From: Afipia sp. | Lineage (GTDB): Bacteria > Pseudomonadota > Alphaproteobacteria > Rhizobiales > Xanthobacteraceae | Assembly (NCBI GenBank): GCA_017308575.1 | Contig: JAFKEQ010000001.1 | Coordinates: forward strand, 310,001 to 374,000 | DNA: 64,000 bases | Direction of reading: 5' to 3' | In this document: positions 10,008 through 19,255 of the stretch, in pieces | Layout of the letters: each line of letters begins with the position of its first letter | Numbering within the stretch: position 1 is the stretch's first letter | Notes under the pieces: generated by a model | Told to the model about the DNA's origin: nothing | The model's input: the letters and a program-made list of their open reading frames with translations, nothing else | Databases searched by the model: none | Position numbers and translations under genes: made by a program

Positions 10008-10892
10008 CTACACGCCCGGCGCTTGCAATCTCCTGATGGCACACGCCGCGCGCAGCGTGTTCACCAGAAGGCATGCCACCGTCATCTGGCCGACGCCGCC
10101 GGGCACCGGCGTGATCGCGCCCGCAATCTCCAGCGCTTCCTGATAGGCGACATCGCCGACCAGCCTGCTCTTTCCATCCGCGCCCGGAATGCGATTGATG
10201 CCGACATCGATCACCGTCGCGCCGGGCTTGATCCAGGAGCCTTTGACCATTTCCGGCCTGCCGACCGCCGCGAGCACGAGATCGGCCTGCCTGCAGATGC
10301 CTGCGAGATCGCGCGTGCGCGAATGCGCGATGGTCACCGTGGCGTTTTCATTCAGCAACAGTTGCACCAGCGGACGGCCCACCAGATTCGAACGACCGAT
10401 CACCACGGCGTTCATGCCTTCCAGCGACGCATGCACGGTCTTCGCAAGAATGATGCAGCCGAGCGGCGTGCAGGGCGTCAGCGCAGGCAGCCCCGTCGCC
10501 AGCCGCCCGGCATTGATCGGGTTCAGTCCGTCGACATCCTTGGCGGGATCGATGGCGTTGATGACCGCCTGACTGTCGAGGCCGGCGGGCAGCGGCAGTT
10601 GCACCAGAATGCCGTGGACGCTGGCATCCGCATTCAGCTTCGCGATCAGCGCCAGCAGATCTGTCTGCGGCGTGTCGGCGGCGAGCTTGTATTCGAACGA
10701 GGCCATGCCCGCCGCTTCGGTCTGCTTGGCCTTGGTGCGGACATAGACCTCGGAGGCGGGATCGCTGCCCACCAGCACCACGGCAAGACCCGGCGTGAGG
10801 CCATGCTCGCGCTTCACCCGCGCCACCTCGCCGGCAACGCGCGCGCGCAGATCGGCGGCAATGATTTTTCCATCGATGATTTTTGCGGACAT
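10008..10892 (-). CDS. folD: Bifunctional methylene-THF dehydrogenase / methenyl-THF cyclohydrolase
   Basis: 294 aa from the ATG at 10892 (a GTG directly upstream would add one residue). The catalytic Lys is in VYVRTKAKQ. The family signatures [28 protein letters not shown] (NADP site) and PGGVGQMT are present; the last is usually PGGVGPMT, so Pro is replaced by Gln here. It interconverts 5,10-methylene-, methenyl- and 10-formyl-tetrahydrofolate. It is third in a yggT-yggU-folD operon, 13 bases after yggU. Confidence 0.97.
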   Translation of the reverse strand: MSAKIIDGKIIAADLRARVAGEVARVKREHGLTPGLAVVLVGSDPASEVYVRTKAKQTEAAGMASFEYKLAADTPQTDLLALIAKLNADASVHGILVQLPLPAGLDSQAVINAIDPAKDVDGLNPINAGRLATGLPALTPCTPLGCIILAKTVHASLEGMNAVVIGRSNLVGRPLVQLLLNENATVTIAHSRTRDLAGICRQADLVLAAVGRPEMVKGSWIKPGATVIDVGINRIPGADGKSRLVGDVAYQEALEIAGAITPVPGGVGQMTVACLLVNTLRAACAIRRLQAPGV

Positions 10893-10905
10893 CACGGGTC
10901 TTTCG

Positions 10906-11229
10906 TCAGGAGTCTTTGGTTGCGGTGAGCGCGGTCAGGGCCACGCCCAGTTGTTTCGGATCGCCGTCCACCGCAATCTGCTTGAGCCGCGAGGTGGTGC
11001 CGGACAGCACCCGCACATGGCTTTTCGGCACGTGCAGCGCCTTCGCCAGCAATTCGGTCACCGCGCGATTGGCCGCGCCGCCATCGGCGATGGCGCGGAC
11101 GCGCACCTTCATGACCGTGCGGCCATCGGCCAGCGTTTCAATCCCGTCGATGGCGTCGGAGCCGCCGCGCGGGGTGACGCGCAATGCGATCGCGACGCCC
11201 TGAGTGGAAAAACGCCAGGGAAAAGTCAC
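10906..11229 (-). CDS. DUF167 (YggU) family protein
   Basis: About 107 aa. The DUF167 core is evident: [14 protein letters not shown], then [18 protein letters not shown], then [18 protein letters not shown]. The biochemical function of the family is unknown. The start is uncertain: GTG at 11229 gives MTFPWRF, which fits family starts; a TTG at 11244 is also in frame. An ATG at 11240 is out of frame and stops at once. It lies between yggT and folD in the same direction, a common alphaproteobacterial order. Confidence 0.85.
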   Translation of the reverse strand: MTFPWRFSTQGVAIALRVTPRGGSDAIDGIETLADGRTVMKVRVRAIADGGAANRAVTELLAKALHVPKSHVRVLSGTTSRLKQIAVDGDPKQLGVALTALTATKDS

Positions 11230-11268
11230 GTAATACTCATGCAACCGTCCGGGAACCGCCTCGCGCGG

Positions 11269-11559
11269 TCAGATCACGTTCGGGTAGATGTAGTAGGTGA
11301 TCACGCGCTGGATGAACATGATAATCAGGATGACGATGATCGGCGAGATATCGAGGCCGCCGAAATTCGGCAGCACATTGCGGATCGGCCGCATCACCGG
11401 CTCTGTGATCTTGTAGAGGAACTCGGCCACCGCCGCGACGAACTGGTTGCGCGTGTTCACGACATTGAAGGCGATCAGCCAGGACAGGATCGCCGAGGCG
11501 ATCATCAGCCAGACATACAAATCCAGAACGATCAGAACGATATCGAGAATGGCGCGCAT
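11269..11559 (-). CDS. YggT family membrane protein
   Basis: 96 aa with two hydrophobic segments (about 5-28 and 68-90) and the YggT signature TEPVMRPIRNVLPNFGGLDI between them. YggT proteins are linked to osmotic or cation tolerance and to cell-division/envelope loci in other bacteria; the exact role is unclear. It is the first gene of the yggT-yggU-folD unit. The region upstream (11560-11768) shows no other supported gene. Confidence 0.9.
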   Translation of the reverse strand: MRAILDIVLIVLDLYVWLMIASAILSWLIAFNVVNTRNQFVAAVAEFLYKITEPVMRPIRNVLPNFGGLDISPIIVILIIMFIQRVITYYIYPNVI

Positions 11560-11768
11560 GGGTGGCTGCTGTCCCTGTATCCGGCGTCGCTGCGAATGCT
11601 TGCCTCAATACCGGGTCGCGGCGCTGCAAACAAGGGAGGTTTCAGCACCGGAACAGCCCTGACCCGGTCCCGGCGACACGTCGCCGCTGTTTCGCGCGCC
11701 ATCCGGCCGCGGACCCGGCGCCCGGCCCCCGGCGAAAACCGGTGCCGGAAACATTGATTTGGGCGTTC

Positions 11769-11796
11769 TTGACTTGGCCATGATCGGGATTGTAAA
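11769..11796 (+). promoter_or_regulatory. Candidate sigma-70 promoter of tRNA-Ala
   Basis: TTGACT (11769-11774), a 16-base spacer and TGTAAA (11791-11796) lie about 40 bases before the tRNA. Spacing and position suit a vegetative promoter. Pattern only. Confidence 0.4.
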
Positions 11797-11835
11797 TGGC
11801 GCCACTTCATCCGCCGCCGTTTGGCAGCCGATCAA

Positions 11836-11910
<75 letters not shown>

Positions 11911-11911
<1 letters not shown>

Positions 11912-12016
11912 GCCTCCGCAGGCTTCGCCTGCTACGGCTCGATAAACCACATCCGAAACTCTCGAAAGCGAAGCCGCAGAGGCTTCCGCGGCGTAGCCTG
12001 AGGCGAAGCCAGGCTC
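11911..12016. repeat. Imperfect inverted repeat abutting the tRNA-Ala 3' end
   Basis: The left arm 11911-11940 and the inverted right arm 11983-12016 share GGCTTCGCCT and GCTACG cores in opposite orientation. The element starts at the CCA end of the tRNA. It may serve as the tRNA terminator or be a mobile palindromic repeat. No integrase or att duplication is seen nearby. Confidence 0.55.
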
Positions 12017-12110
12017 CCATCCATCACGCACAATTGGCTGCACGCCCGGCTCCCGGCTAAGCTAAACGGCAGCATTGATCCGCTGCGCGCTCACAGGACC
12101 GGAGGCCGCC

Positions 12111-13334
12111 ATGCCGCTCGAAAAATTCCAGTTTCCCGGGACCGACGGACAGATGCTGGCCGCGTCGCTGGACCTGCCGGACGGCGCTCCCGTCGCCTAT
12201 GCGCTGCTGGCGCACTGTTTCACCTGCGGCAAGGACGTGCTGGCCGCCAAGCGGATCGCCGAGGGCCTCGCCAAGCACGGCATCGCCACGCTCCGCTTCG
12301 ACTTCACCGGCATCGGCGCCAGCGAAGGCGAATTCGCCAACACGACATTTTCGTCGAACATCGCCGATCTGGTGCTGGCGGCAGACCATCTGCGCAAGAC
12401 GCGGCAGGCGCCGTCGGTCCTGATCGGGCACAGCCTCGGCGGCGCGGCCATTCTCGCGGCGACTCCATTCATTCCCGAAGCCAAATGCGTCGCCACCGTC
12501 GGTGCGCCATCGGACCCGGCCCATGTCACCCATCTGTTCAAGGACCACATTCCAGCGATCCGCGAGCAAGGTGAAATCGATGTGTCGCTGGCGGGACGGC
12601 CGTTCCGCATCAAGCGCGAATTCCTCGACGACATCGCCGAGCACAAGCTTACGGATACTGTTGCCAAGCTTCACAAGCCGCTGCTGATCTTCCACTCGCC
12701 CACCGACAACTATGTGGGCATCGACAACGCCACCCGCCTGTTCGTCGCGGCGAAGCATCCGAAGAGCTTCATCTCGCTCGCCGGCGCGGATCACCTGCTG
12801 TCGCAGCAGCGCGACGCGGTCTACGTCGCCGACATGATCGCGGCCTGGGCGATGCGCTATCTCGATGCGCCAGCGTTCTCGGCGGTGGATGTCCCGGAAA
12901 TGTCCGACGGCGTGGTGGTGCAAGAAACGCGCGCCAGTCCTCTGCAGCAGATGATCTCGGTCGGCAAACATCGCATGATCGCGGATGAGCCGGTGTCGGT
13001 CGGCGGTGGCGACACCGGGCCTGGACCTTATGACTTCCTGCTCGCGGGCCTCGGCGCCTGCACCTCCATGACCATGCGCCTTTATGCGGACCGCAAGTCC
13101 ATGCCGCTCGATCGCGTCACGGTGAAGCTGAAGCACGGACGCATCTACGCCAAGGATTGCGAGGACTGCGAAACGAAGGAAGGCATGATCAGCAAGATCG
13201 ACCGCGAGATCACCATGGACGGCAATCTCGACGCCGAGCAGCGCGCGAAGCTGATGGAGATCGCGGACAAGTGCCCGGTCCACCGCACGCTGACATCGGA
13301 AATCAAGATCGTGACGACGGCGAAGGAAACCTAG
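12111..13334 (+). CDS. Alpha/beta hydrolase - OsmC fusion protein
   Basis: 407 aa. Residues about 1-255 form an alpha/beta hydrolase (HCFTCGKD, then nucleophile elbow LIGHSLGGAA, then FHSPTDNYV and a late GADHLLS). Residues about 270-405 form an OsmC domain (GGGDTGPGPYDFLLAGLGAC with one redox Cys, and a second in DKCPVHRTL). OsmC proteins reduce organic hydroperoxides; the fused esterase may supply or remove acyl groups. The ATG at 12111 has GGAGG six bases upstream; the upstream in-frame ATG lacks this. Confidence 0.93.
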   Translation: MPLEKFQFPGTDGQMLAASLDLPDGAPVAYALLAHCFTCGKDVLAAKRIAEGLAKHGIATLRFDFTGIGASEGEFANTTFSSNIADLVLAADHLRKTRQAPSVLIGHSLGGAAILAATPFIPEAKCVATVGAPSDPAHVTHLFKDHIPAIREQGEIDVSLAGRPFRIKREFLDDIAEHKLTDTVAKLHKPLLIFHSPTDNYVGIDNATRLFVAAKHPKSFISLAGADHLLSQQRDAVYVADMIAAWAMRYLDAPAFSAVDVPEMSDGVVVQETRASPLQQMISVGKHRMIADEPVSVGGGDTGPGPYDFLLAGLGACTSMTMRLYADRKSMPLDRVTVKLKHGRIYAKDCEDCETKEGMISKIDREITMDGNLDAEQRAKLMEIADKCPVHRTLTSEIKIVTTAKET

Positions 13335-13358
13335 CAGTCACTCGCCATCTTCCCACGA

Positions 13359-13473
13359 GTCATCCCGGCGAACGCCGGGATCCATAACCACCGACTTTTT
13401 ATTTAATCGCGGTGGTCGAACACGTTTAAAAACACCGACAGGGAGTATGGGTCCCGGCCTGCGCCGGGACGAC
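13359..13473. repeat. Extragenic compound palindrome, family C
   Basis: GTCATCCCGGCG-AA-CGCCGGGATCC at the left and GGGTCCCGGCCTGCGCCGGGACGAC at the right are each hairpins and are inverted copies of each other. Between them ACCACCG and CGGTGGT also pair. It lies between the convergent hydrolase-OsmC and amidotransferase genes. Related single hairpins occur at 38537-38564. Confidence 0.75.
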
Positions 13474-13498
13474 GATCTCTCATCTGGAGAAGGCGAGC

Positions 13499-14332
13499 CT
13501 ACTCCGCCGCCAGCGAAACGATCGATGCGGCGTTCTCCGCCGCCGGAACGCGCGGCGGCCGATGCAGCCAGCCGTCGAGGAACGCCGACAGCCACGCGCG
13601 CTCCGAATGATCGTGCAGCATCCGGCCCGCGAAATGTTCGGCGCGGCTGCGCGCGCCGGGCAGCAACATGCGCTCATGACCGCGCGTGGTCCAGCGATGC
13701 ATCATCGCCTGGGTCACATCGGGATGAAACTGGATGCCGAAGCAGCGGTCGACCCGGAATGCCTGCACCGGAAAGTCGTCGCCTTCCGCCAGAAGCTCCG
13801 CGCCGGACGGAAGCTCGAAACCTTCGCGGTGCCAGTGGTAGACATGCTCGGGCCAGCGCCCGCAGATGCTTCGCCCGGCATCGGTGGGGCGGATCGGATA
13901 GTAGCCAATCTCGGCGCGGCCTTCGGGATGCGGCGCAACCTTCGCGCCAAGATGTCTTGCAAGAAGCTGCGCGCCGAGGCAGATGCCGAGAAACGGCCGC
14001 TTCTCCTTCAGCGGAACGTTCAGCCAGTCCATCTCGCGCCGGAGGAAGTCTTCGCCATCGTTGGCGCTCATCGGCCCGCCGAAAATGACCGCCCCGGCAT
14101 GATGCTCGAGTGTGTCGGGCAAGGGATCGCCGAATACCGGGCGGCGCACATCGAGCGGATGACCCATGGCGCGCAGCGCATTGCCGACCCGTCCGGGGGT
14201 GGACAGCGGCCCATGCAGGACGATCAGCACCGGAAGCGCGGTGAACCGGCCGCAGGTGGTCGGGCCGAAGCGGGTCAGGCCGTGATCGCTCAGGCCGTTG
14301 TCCGTGGGGTGATTGCCGTCAGTCCGCAGCAT
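13499..14332 (-). CDS. Class I glutamine amidotransferase
   Basis: 277 aa. The GATase1 fold shows the oxyanion loop IFGGPMSANDG, nucleophile Cys118 in GICLGAQLL and His203 in IQFHPDVT. The third triad position, normally Glu in HPE, is Asp205 here, a conservative change whose effect is unknown. An extra HWHREGFELP motif is shared with GMP-synthase-related and gamma-glutamyl hydrolase-like members. It probably releases ammonia from glutamine or hydrolyses a gamma-glutamyl bond; the acceptor is unknown. The start at 14332 may be too early, since the conserved fold begins near residue 33. Confidence 0.82.
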   Translation of the reverse strand: MLRTDGNHPTDNGLSDHGLTRFGPTTCGRFTALPVLIVLHGPLSTPGRVGNALRAMGHPLDVRRPVFGDPLPDTLEHHAGAVIFGGPMSANDGEDFLRREMDWLNVPLKEKRPFLGICLGAQLLARHLGAKVAPHPEGRAEIGYYPIRPTDAGRSICGRWPEHVYHWHREGFELPSGAELLAEGDDFPVQAFRVDRCFGIQFHPDVTQAMMHRWTTRGHERMLLPGARSRAEHFAGRMLHDHSERAWLSAFLDGWLHRPPRVPAAENAASIVSLAAE

Positions 14333-14490
14333 GAAATCGTCTTCAATCCGGCAGAGAACGAACGTTTCTATTGGACGCCGAAATGGAAAATATTGTGTTG
14401 CCGGTGCGGCGTCGAGCAGGGATTTCGCGGACGTGATCTGCGCGGACGGCCTTAATCCACAGGCAAGGCCTTGTCCTCAAGACCCTGCCC

Positions 14491-15267
14491 TCAGCGCTTC
14501 TGCTGCACCCGCGCGACCGAGGCCAGCACCAGACTGCGTGGCGCAAAGCGCAGCATGAACGGAATCATCCGCACCCCGACGCCCGGCAGCACCAGCCGCT
14601 TGTTCGACATCAGCCCGCGGTAACCCGCCCGCGCCACCGCCGCCGCCGACAGATTCAGCACCGCCGAATCGAGCCCCGGCTTGAAACCCGCGACATCCTG
14701 GAATTCGGTCGGCACCGGGCCGGGGCAGAGCGCCGTGACCCGGACGCCCTTGGGGCCAAGCTCGCCGCGCATCGCCTCGGTGAAGGACAGCACATAGGCC
14801 TTGGTGGCGTAATAGACCGCCATCCGCGGCCCCGGCAGGAACGACGCGATGGAAGCGACATTGAGAATGCCGCCGCGATTGCGGACGATGCTGCCGGCAA
14901 AACGCAGGGTCAGGTCGGTCAGCACGCTGACGTTGAGATTGACCATCGCAAGCTGCTCGGCGCGGCCGAGATCGACGGCCTCGCCGAACAGGCCGTAGCC
15001 CGCGTTGTTCACGACCGTCTCCACCTCGACGTCCATATCCTGGAGGATGGCCGCGAGGCGGTCGCAGGCGTCCCGCTCGGTCAGATCGAGCGCGATCGTG
15101 GCGGGCTTCGGCTGTCCGCTCGCGGCGATGGCGCTGGCAAGCTGTTCGAGGCGGTCGGCGCGGCGCGCCACCAGCACCGTCCTTGCGCCATTCTGCGCGA
15201 AGATACGCGCGAGCTCTGCGCCGATCCCCGACGAGGCACCCGTGATCAACGTGACGCGTTCAGTCAT
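14491..15267 (-). CDS. Short-chain dehydrogenase/reductase
   Basis: 258 aa, classical SDR. The cofactor loop TGASSGIG is at residues 9-16, with NNAGYG, catalytic Ser in NVASIAS and YYATK with Tyr and Lys. ARRADR after beta 2 suggests NADP preference. The C-terminal hydrophobic stretch (MIPFMLRFAPRSLVLA) is typical of the DltE/YqjQ-like subgroup. The substrate is unknown. The TerB-like gene lies just upstream in the same direction, 65 bases away. Confidence 0.9.
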   Translation of the reverse strand: MTERVTLITGASSGIGAELARIFAQNGARTVLVARRADRLEQLASAIAASGQPKPATIALDLTERDACDRLAAILQDMDVEVETVVNNAGYGLFGEAVDLGRAEQLAMVNLNVSVLTDLTLRFAGSIVRNRGGILNVASIASFLPGPRMAVYYATKAYVLSFTEAMRGELGPKGVRVTALCPGPVPTEFQDVAGFKPGLDSAVLNLSAAAVARAGYRGLMSNKRLVLPGVGVRMIPFMLRFAPRSLVLASVARVQQKR

Positions 15268-15332
15268 GACTGCATTCGATAAGGTTGTTCTGAAAATCGA
15301 TAAACGGAATCAAACGGACATGGGTGGAAAAA

Positions 15333-15812
15333 CTAACTCGCGGCGTCAGGCGCAAGGCGCCCGTCGGCCACACGATGCTTCAGGTTGATCCGGTCGCGCG
15401 ACGAAATGCCGAGCAGGTCCGCCGCGCGCCAGATGATGTTGTCCTCGAATTCGGTGACATGGCCGTCCGCGAACACAAGCTCCCACATCATTTCAATGAT
15501 GCGCAGTCGGCCGTCCTCGTTGAGGGACCGCATGATGACGCTGGTGAAGTGGTACAGGTCCACAGCCTCGCCTTCAACAAGAGTGGCGTCCGCGATCAGC
15601 CTGTCGGCGGTGCCGGGATCGAGTTCGAAGCGGTATTCGAGCAGCGCATGGAGCTTGCGCTTCTCGGCCTCCGACGGCTCGCCATCGAGCGAGATCACAT
15701 GGATCAGAAGCGCGGCAGCCGCCAGCCGGTAGTCGCCATCGGCAAAGGTACGCGTCTCTGTTCCGGAAGGGGACACAACGTCGGCGATAAAGTGGCGCAA
15801 TCTGTCGAGCAT
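15333..15812 (-). CDS. TerB-like (tellurite resistance TerB family) protein
   Basis: 159 aa from the ATG at 15812. All-helical TerB fold: AAAALLIHVISLDGEPSEAE, then MMWELVFADGHVTEFED with the acidic metal-binding repeats (LDGEPSEAE and ADGHVTEFE) arranged as in TerB/DjlA-N domains. The family is associated with membrane stress and metal-ion sensing. No other ter gene is nearby, so tellurite resistance itself should not be assumed. Confidence 0.85.
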   Translation of the reverse strand: MLDRLRHFIADVVSPSGTETRTFADGDYRLAAAALLIHVISLDGEPSEAEKRKLHALLEYRFELDPGTADRLIADATLVEGEAVDLYHFTSVIMRSLNEDGRLRIIEMMWELVFADGHVTEFEDNIIWRAADLLGISSRDRINLKHRVADGRLAPDAAS

Positions 15813-16009
15813 CAATCTCTGCTATCGAAAACGGGACCTGACGAAGGCTCGACATTCGAAAAAGCACATGCAGCTTTCCGAAAGGTCACACCCGGACAAA
15901 ATCTAAGGCACAAGATCGTCAGGTTCTATGGCCTGAAAATGAAACTCTGGCAATCTCGGGCGGGTTCCGCAGGCTTGGCGCATCCTCGGGCGCTGCCGAC
16001 ACAATCTCG

Positions 16010-17419
16010 TCATGGAATTTCATAGATCACCACGCTGTCGGAAATCCCCCGCAATTCAACGGTTTTTTCCGCCGGTGTCAGCCCGGCTTTGTCCAGCAAT
16101 GCCATCACTGCGGGGGATTTGACTACGGGCCCGGTGGCGTTGATCGCCCGTTCGGTGGCCTGCCCCTGCACCCGCGCCGCGATATTGACGGTCTGGCCGA
16201 AATAATCCTGCCGCTCGTTCAGCATCACCGCGAGGCAGGCGCCCTCATGAATCCCGATCTTGACCAGCAGGTCTTTGGTCCCCCGCGCCTCGTTCAGTTC
16301 ATCCATCGCCTTGCGCATACGAATGCCGGCGGCAACCGCCTGCTCGGGCCGGACGAAGGTCGCCATCACCGCATCGCCGATGGTCTTGACCACGGCGCCC
16401 GCCTCCGACGCGATAATCTCGAGCAGCGCGCGAAAATGCGCGCGGACCAGATCGAAAGCCGCAAGATCCCCCACGCGCTCGTAGAGTGCCGTCGATCCCT
16501 TGAGATCGGTGAACAGGAATGTCAGCGAGGTGATCTTGAGACGCTGATCGATATTGAGATTGTCGGCCTTATAGAGATCGCGGAACGTCTGGTTCGCCAG
16601 AATCCGTTTCGCGGTCACGATGGGCTTGCGCTTGCCGAGCAGATCGTGAAGCGCATCGCCCGCGATCCATACCGACGGCAGAACGCGGTTTCTGGATTGA
16701 TTGTCCAGCGCCAACCGCAGCGGGCCGGGGTGCATTTCGACGGTGCCGGTCGGCGCATGCACGCCGTCGAAGGTCAGCGACGCGTTCTGCTTCTCTTTGG
16801 TCGGCTCACCCTTGACGTCCAAAAACAATGCCGAATGGGTCACCGGCTCGAACACGATCACGAACTCAGCGGGCAATTGCAGCGAGACAACAGCCTTCTC
16901 GCCTGCGGCCAGTTCCACCGCTTCGAGCGTCGCCTCGTTCACAAGACGGGAGAAGGAATCTTCGTTGATGTCGATCCCCGAACTCCAGAAAATCTGTCGC
17001 CAGTAATCCCAGCTTGGCAGCGTATGCGGATCGTGCGCCGCGATCCGCCGCACGCGCGGGCTGACAGTGAAAGCGACCTCGACCTGATCGTCGATGGAGG
17101 CCTGATAGCCCGCGGCACACAGGCCGCAATGATAGTCCTCCGGCTGAAGCTGCTTCAGCGTGTCATGCGCGCCGAGCACGCCGCTGCAGCCGGGGCACAG
17201 CACATTCCAGGTCAAATCGAAAATGCCGATCTGCGAGGCATGGAGAAACCCCGAGATCACCTTCTCCTCGGCAAGACCGGTTCTGGCGGCAAACTCGATC
17301 AGATTGATCCGGTTCAGCTCATGATCGGCGCCGGTTTCGACCAGAGTCTGAATCGCGGCAGCCACCTTCGGATCGGCGGTCTGCTTCAAGGTCGCGTACA
17401 GGGAATTAAAGTCGCTCAT
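16010..17419 (-). CDS. Class III adenylate cyclase with zinc-ribbon N-terminal module
   Basis: 469 aa. The catalytic domain (about 295-469) has metal Asp305 (FLFTDLKGST) and Asp349 (TIGDAVMATF), predicted adenine-recognising Lys345 and Asp405, and transition-state Asn412/Arg416 (VNIAAR), so ATP is the expected substrate. The N-terminus carries a helical segment resembling a winged helix (40-65), then a zinc ribbon with Cys75/78 and Cys98/101, then a beta-rich region about 115-260, matching the DUF5939-type architecture. No membrane segment is seen. It probably makes cAMP in response to an unknown cytoplasmic signal. Confidence 0.9.
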   Translation of the reverse strand: MSDFNSLYATLKQTADPKVAAAIQTLVETGADHELNRINLIEFAARTGLAEEKVISGFLHASQIGIFDLTWNVLCPGCSGVLGAHDTLKQLQPEDYHCGLCAAGYQASIDDQVEVAFTVSPRVRRIAAHDPHTLPSWDYWRQIFWSSGIDINEDSFSRLVNEATLEAVELAAGEKAVVSLQLPAEFVIVFEPVTHSALFLDVKGEPTKEKQNASLTFDGVHAPTGTVEMHPGPLRLALDNQSRNRVLPSVWIAGDALHDLLGKRKPIVTAKRILANQTFRDLYKADNLNIDQRLKITSLTFLFTDLKGSTALYERVGDLAAFDLVRAHFRALLEIIASEAGAVVKTIGDAVMATFVRPEQAVAAGIRMRKAMDELNEARGTKDLLVKIGIHEGACLAVMLNERQDYFGQTVNIAARVQGQATERAINATGPVVKSPAVMALLDKAGLTPAEKTVELRGISDSVVIYEIP

Positions 17420-17509
17420 GGCCGCAGTTTACGGCAGACCGGCCGGGTATCCAAGTAATGCCTGCGGCGGATCGGCCGGAGACTTGCCCCGGCCGATCAC
17501 GTTTTTGCG

Positions 17510-19255
17510 TCAGCTTCCATAGAGATAGTTCGGCAGCCACAAGGTCATGCCCGGCCACAGATACATCAGGATCATGCAGATAATGACAATCAGCATGTAC
17601 GGCATCATGCCGGCAAAAATCTTGTTCAGGGTGACGTGTGCCGGCGCGACGCCGCGCAAATAGAAGGCGGACATGGCGACCGGCGGCGACAGGAACGCCG
17701 CCTGCAGATTGACGAACACCAGCACGCCCCACAGGACCGGATCGATGCCGAAGTGCTTCAGCAGCGGTAGGAAGATCGGCACGAAGATGATGATGATCTC
17801 GGTCCATTCCAGCGGCCAGCCGAGAATGAAGATGATCACCTGCGACAGGATCATGAACTGAACCGGCGTCAGGTTCATCGACAGCACCCACTGTTCGATC
17901 AGACTCTGACCGCCGAGAAGGGCGAACACCGCCGAGAACAGCGCCGAGCCGACGAACAGCCAGCACACCATCGATGTGGTCTTGGCGGTCAGAAACACCG
18001 CTTCCTTGGTGCGCTTCCAACTCAGCGTTCGCGCTTGCAACGCAAGCAGGAGCGCGCCCGCCGCACCGATCGCCGCCGATTCCGTCGCGGTCGTGATCCC
18101 CAGCAGGATCGCACCGAGCACGAGGACGATCAAAAGCGCCATCGGCATGACCGACGAACTGAGCAGCTTCACGACCTGAAGTCGTTCGGCACTCATGCGC
18201 CAATAGTAGCGAACGATCATCGCCGCCGCGACCACGGCCATGACCGCGAAGGTGATGTAGAAACTTGTCGCAACGCCCGCATCTGCTTCGGGATCGGCGC
18301 TGTCGGCCACCGGCGCGCCGAGCTGCTCAATTCCCTGCACTGCGCTCTCAGCGCCGGTTTGTGGATGGATGACGATATACCACCAGAGCAGCCCGAGAAT
18401 GCCTGATGTCAGCACGAACGGGACCAGCATCACGGCGGTATTGGCAAGCAGCTGGCGGTAGGTGAGAGGCCCATTCTCCGTCTCGATCGCAACCGCCTTC
18501 GACGGCGACAGCAGGGAGCGGACCAGACCGGACGCCATGTTGGGAGAATAGGCCTCTTGAAACCGGCGCATCCAGTCCGGCACCGGAATACGGGTCTCCT
18601 CCTCCGTGAGCGGCGGCGCGATCGCCGGATTCATGACGGCACGGCCGATCACATACAAGACATACAGAAATGCCAGGAAAAGGCCGGGAAACATGGCAGC
18701 CGCATAGAGCTTCACCACCGACTGCCCTGCGACGGCGGCATAGACGATAATCATGATGGACGGCGGGATCAGGATGCCGAGCGTGCCGCCAGCAGTGATC
18801 ACCCCGGCCGCGAGCTTGACGTCATAACCGGCGCGCAGCATCGGCTGGAGCGCGACGACGCCCATCAAAACGACAACCGCGCCGACCAGACCGGTCGCCA
18901 TTCCCCAGAAGGCGCACACGACAAGCGTTGTCACCGCGAGAGACGCCGGGATGCGGCGGAACACGAGTTGCACCGCGTAGAACATCTTGTCGACGAGCGC
19001 TCCGCGCTCCATCACGTAACCCATCAGCACGAACAAAGGAATCGCGATCAGGACGTCGTTGGTCATCGCGCCATAGGTCCGCTGGACCATCAGGTCGAAG
19101 ACGCGGTTGTCGAACCAGTACTCCCCCGGAACGTAAAACGCGTAGAAGCCGAAGAAAACGCCGAGGCCCATCAGCGTGAAGGCCGTCGGGAAACCCATCA
19201 TGATCGCGATCACGATAAGGCCGAGCATCAGCAGCCCGAGTGCGGGATCGCTCAT
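17510..19255 (-). CDS. dctM: TRAP transporter large permease (DctM)
   Basis: 581 aa, clearly longer than the usual 425-430 of DctM. The extra length is a central insertion (about residues 215-370) with an acidic loop and added membrane segments. The canonical parts are intact: PTAFTLMGLGVFFG near the N-terminus, AGVITAGGTLGILIPPSIM, the second-half GITTATESAAIGAAGA and a C-terminal LWGVLVFVNLQAAFLSPPVA. It is the ion-coupled transport subunit, using a Na+ or H+ gradient. Its ATG overlaps the end of dctQ by four bases (ATGA). A hairpin follows its stop codon but lacks a T-tract. Confidence 0.95.
   Translation of the reverse strand: MSDPALGLLMLGLIVIAIMMGFPTAFTLMGLGVFFGFYAFYVPGEYWFDNRVFDLMVQRTYGAMTNDVLIAIPLFVLMGYVMERGALVDKMFYAVQLVFRRIPASLAVTTLVVCAFWGMATGLVGAVVVLMGVVALQPMLRAGYDVKLAAGVITAGGTLGILIPPSIMIIVYAAVAGQSVVKLYAAAMFPGLFLAFLYVLYVIGRAVMNPAIAPPLTEEETRIPVPDWMRRFQEAYSPNMASGLVRSLLSPSKAVAIETENGPLTYRQLLANTAVMLVPFVLTSGILGLLWWYIVIHPQTGAESAVQGIEQLGAPVADSADPEADAGVATSFYITFAVMAVVAAAMIVRYYWRMSAERLQVVKLLSSSVMPMALLIVLVLGAILLGITTATESAAIGAAGALLLALQARTLSWKRTKEAVFLTAKTTSMVCWLFVGSALFSAVFALLGGQSLIEQWVLSMNLTPVQFMILSQVIIFILGWPLEWTEIIIIFVPIFLPLLKHFGIDPVLWGVLVFVNLQAAFLSPPVAMSAFYLRGVAPAHVTLNKIFAGMMPYMLIVIICMILMYLWPGMTLWLPNYLYGS

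Noticed and set aside
11605..11835. Small minus-strand frame between yggT and tRNA-Ala
   Set aside because: Starts next to the tRNA and is Pro/Gly/Arg-rich; no ribosome site or family resemblance.
15333..15812. Tellurite-resistance operon
   Set aside because: Only a TerB-like gene is present; no terC, terD, terZ or telA nearby.
17470..17498. Hairpin GATCGGCCGG / CCGGCCGATC after dctM as a terminator
   Set aside because: The T-run (GTTTTT) lies on the plus strand, away from the direction of dctM transcription, so it is not a standard terminator for that gene.
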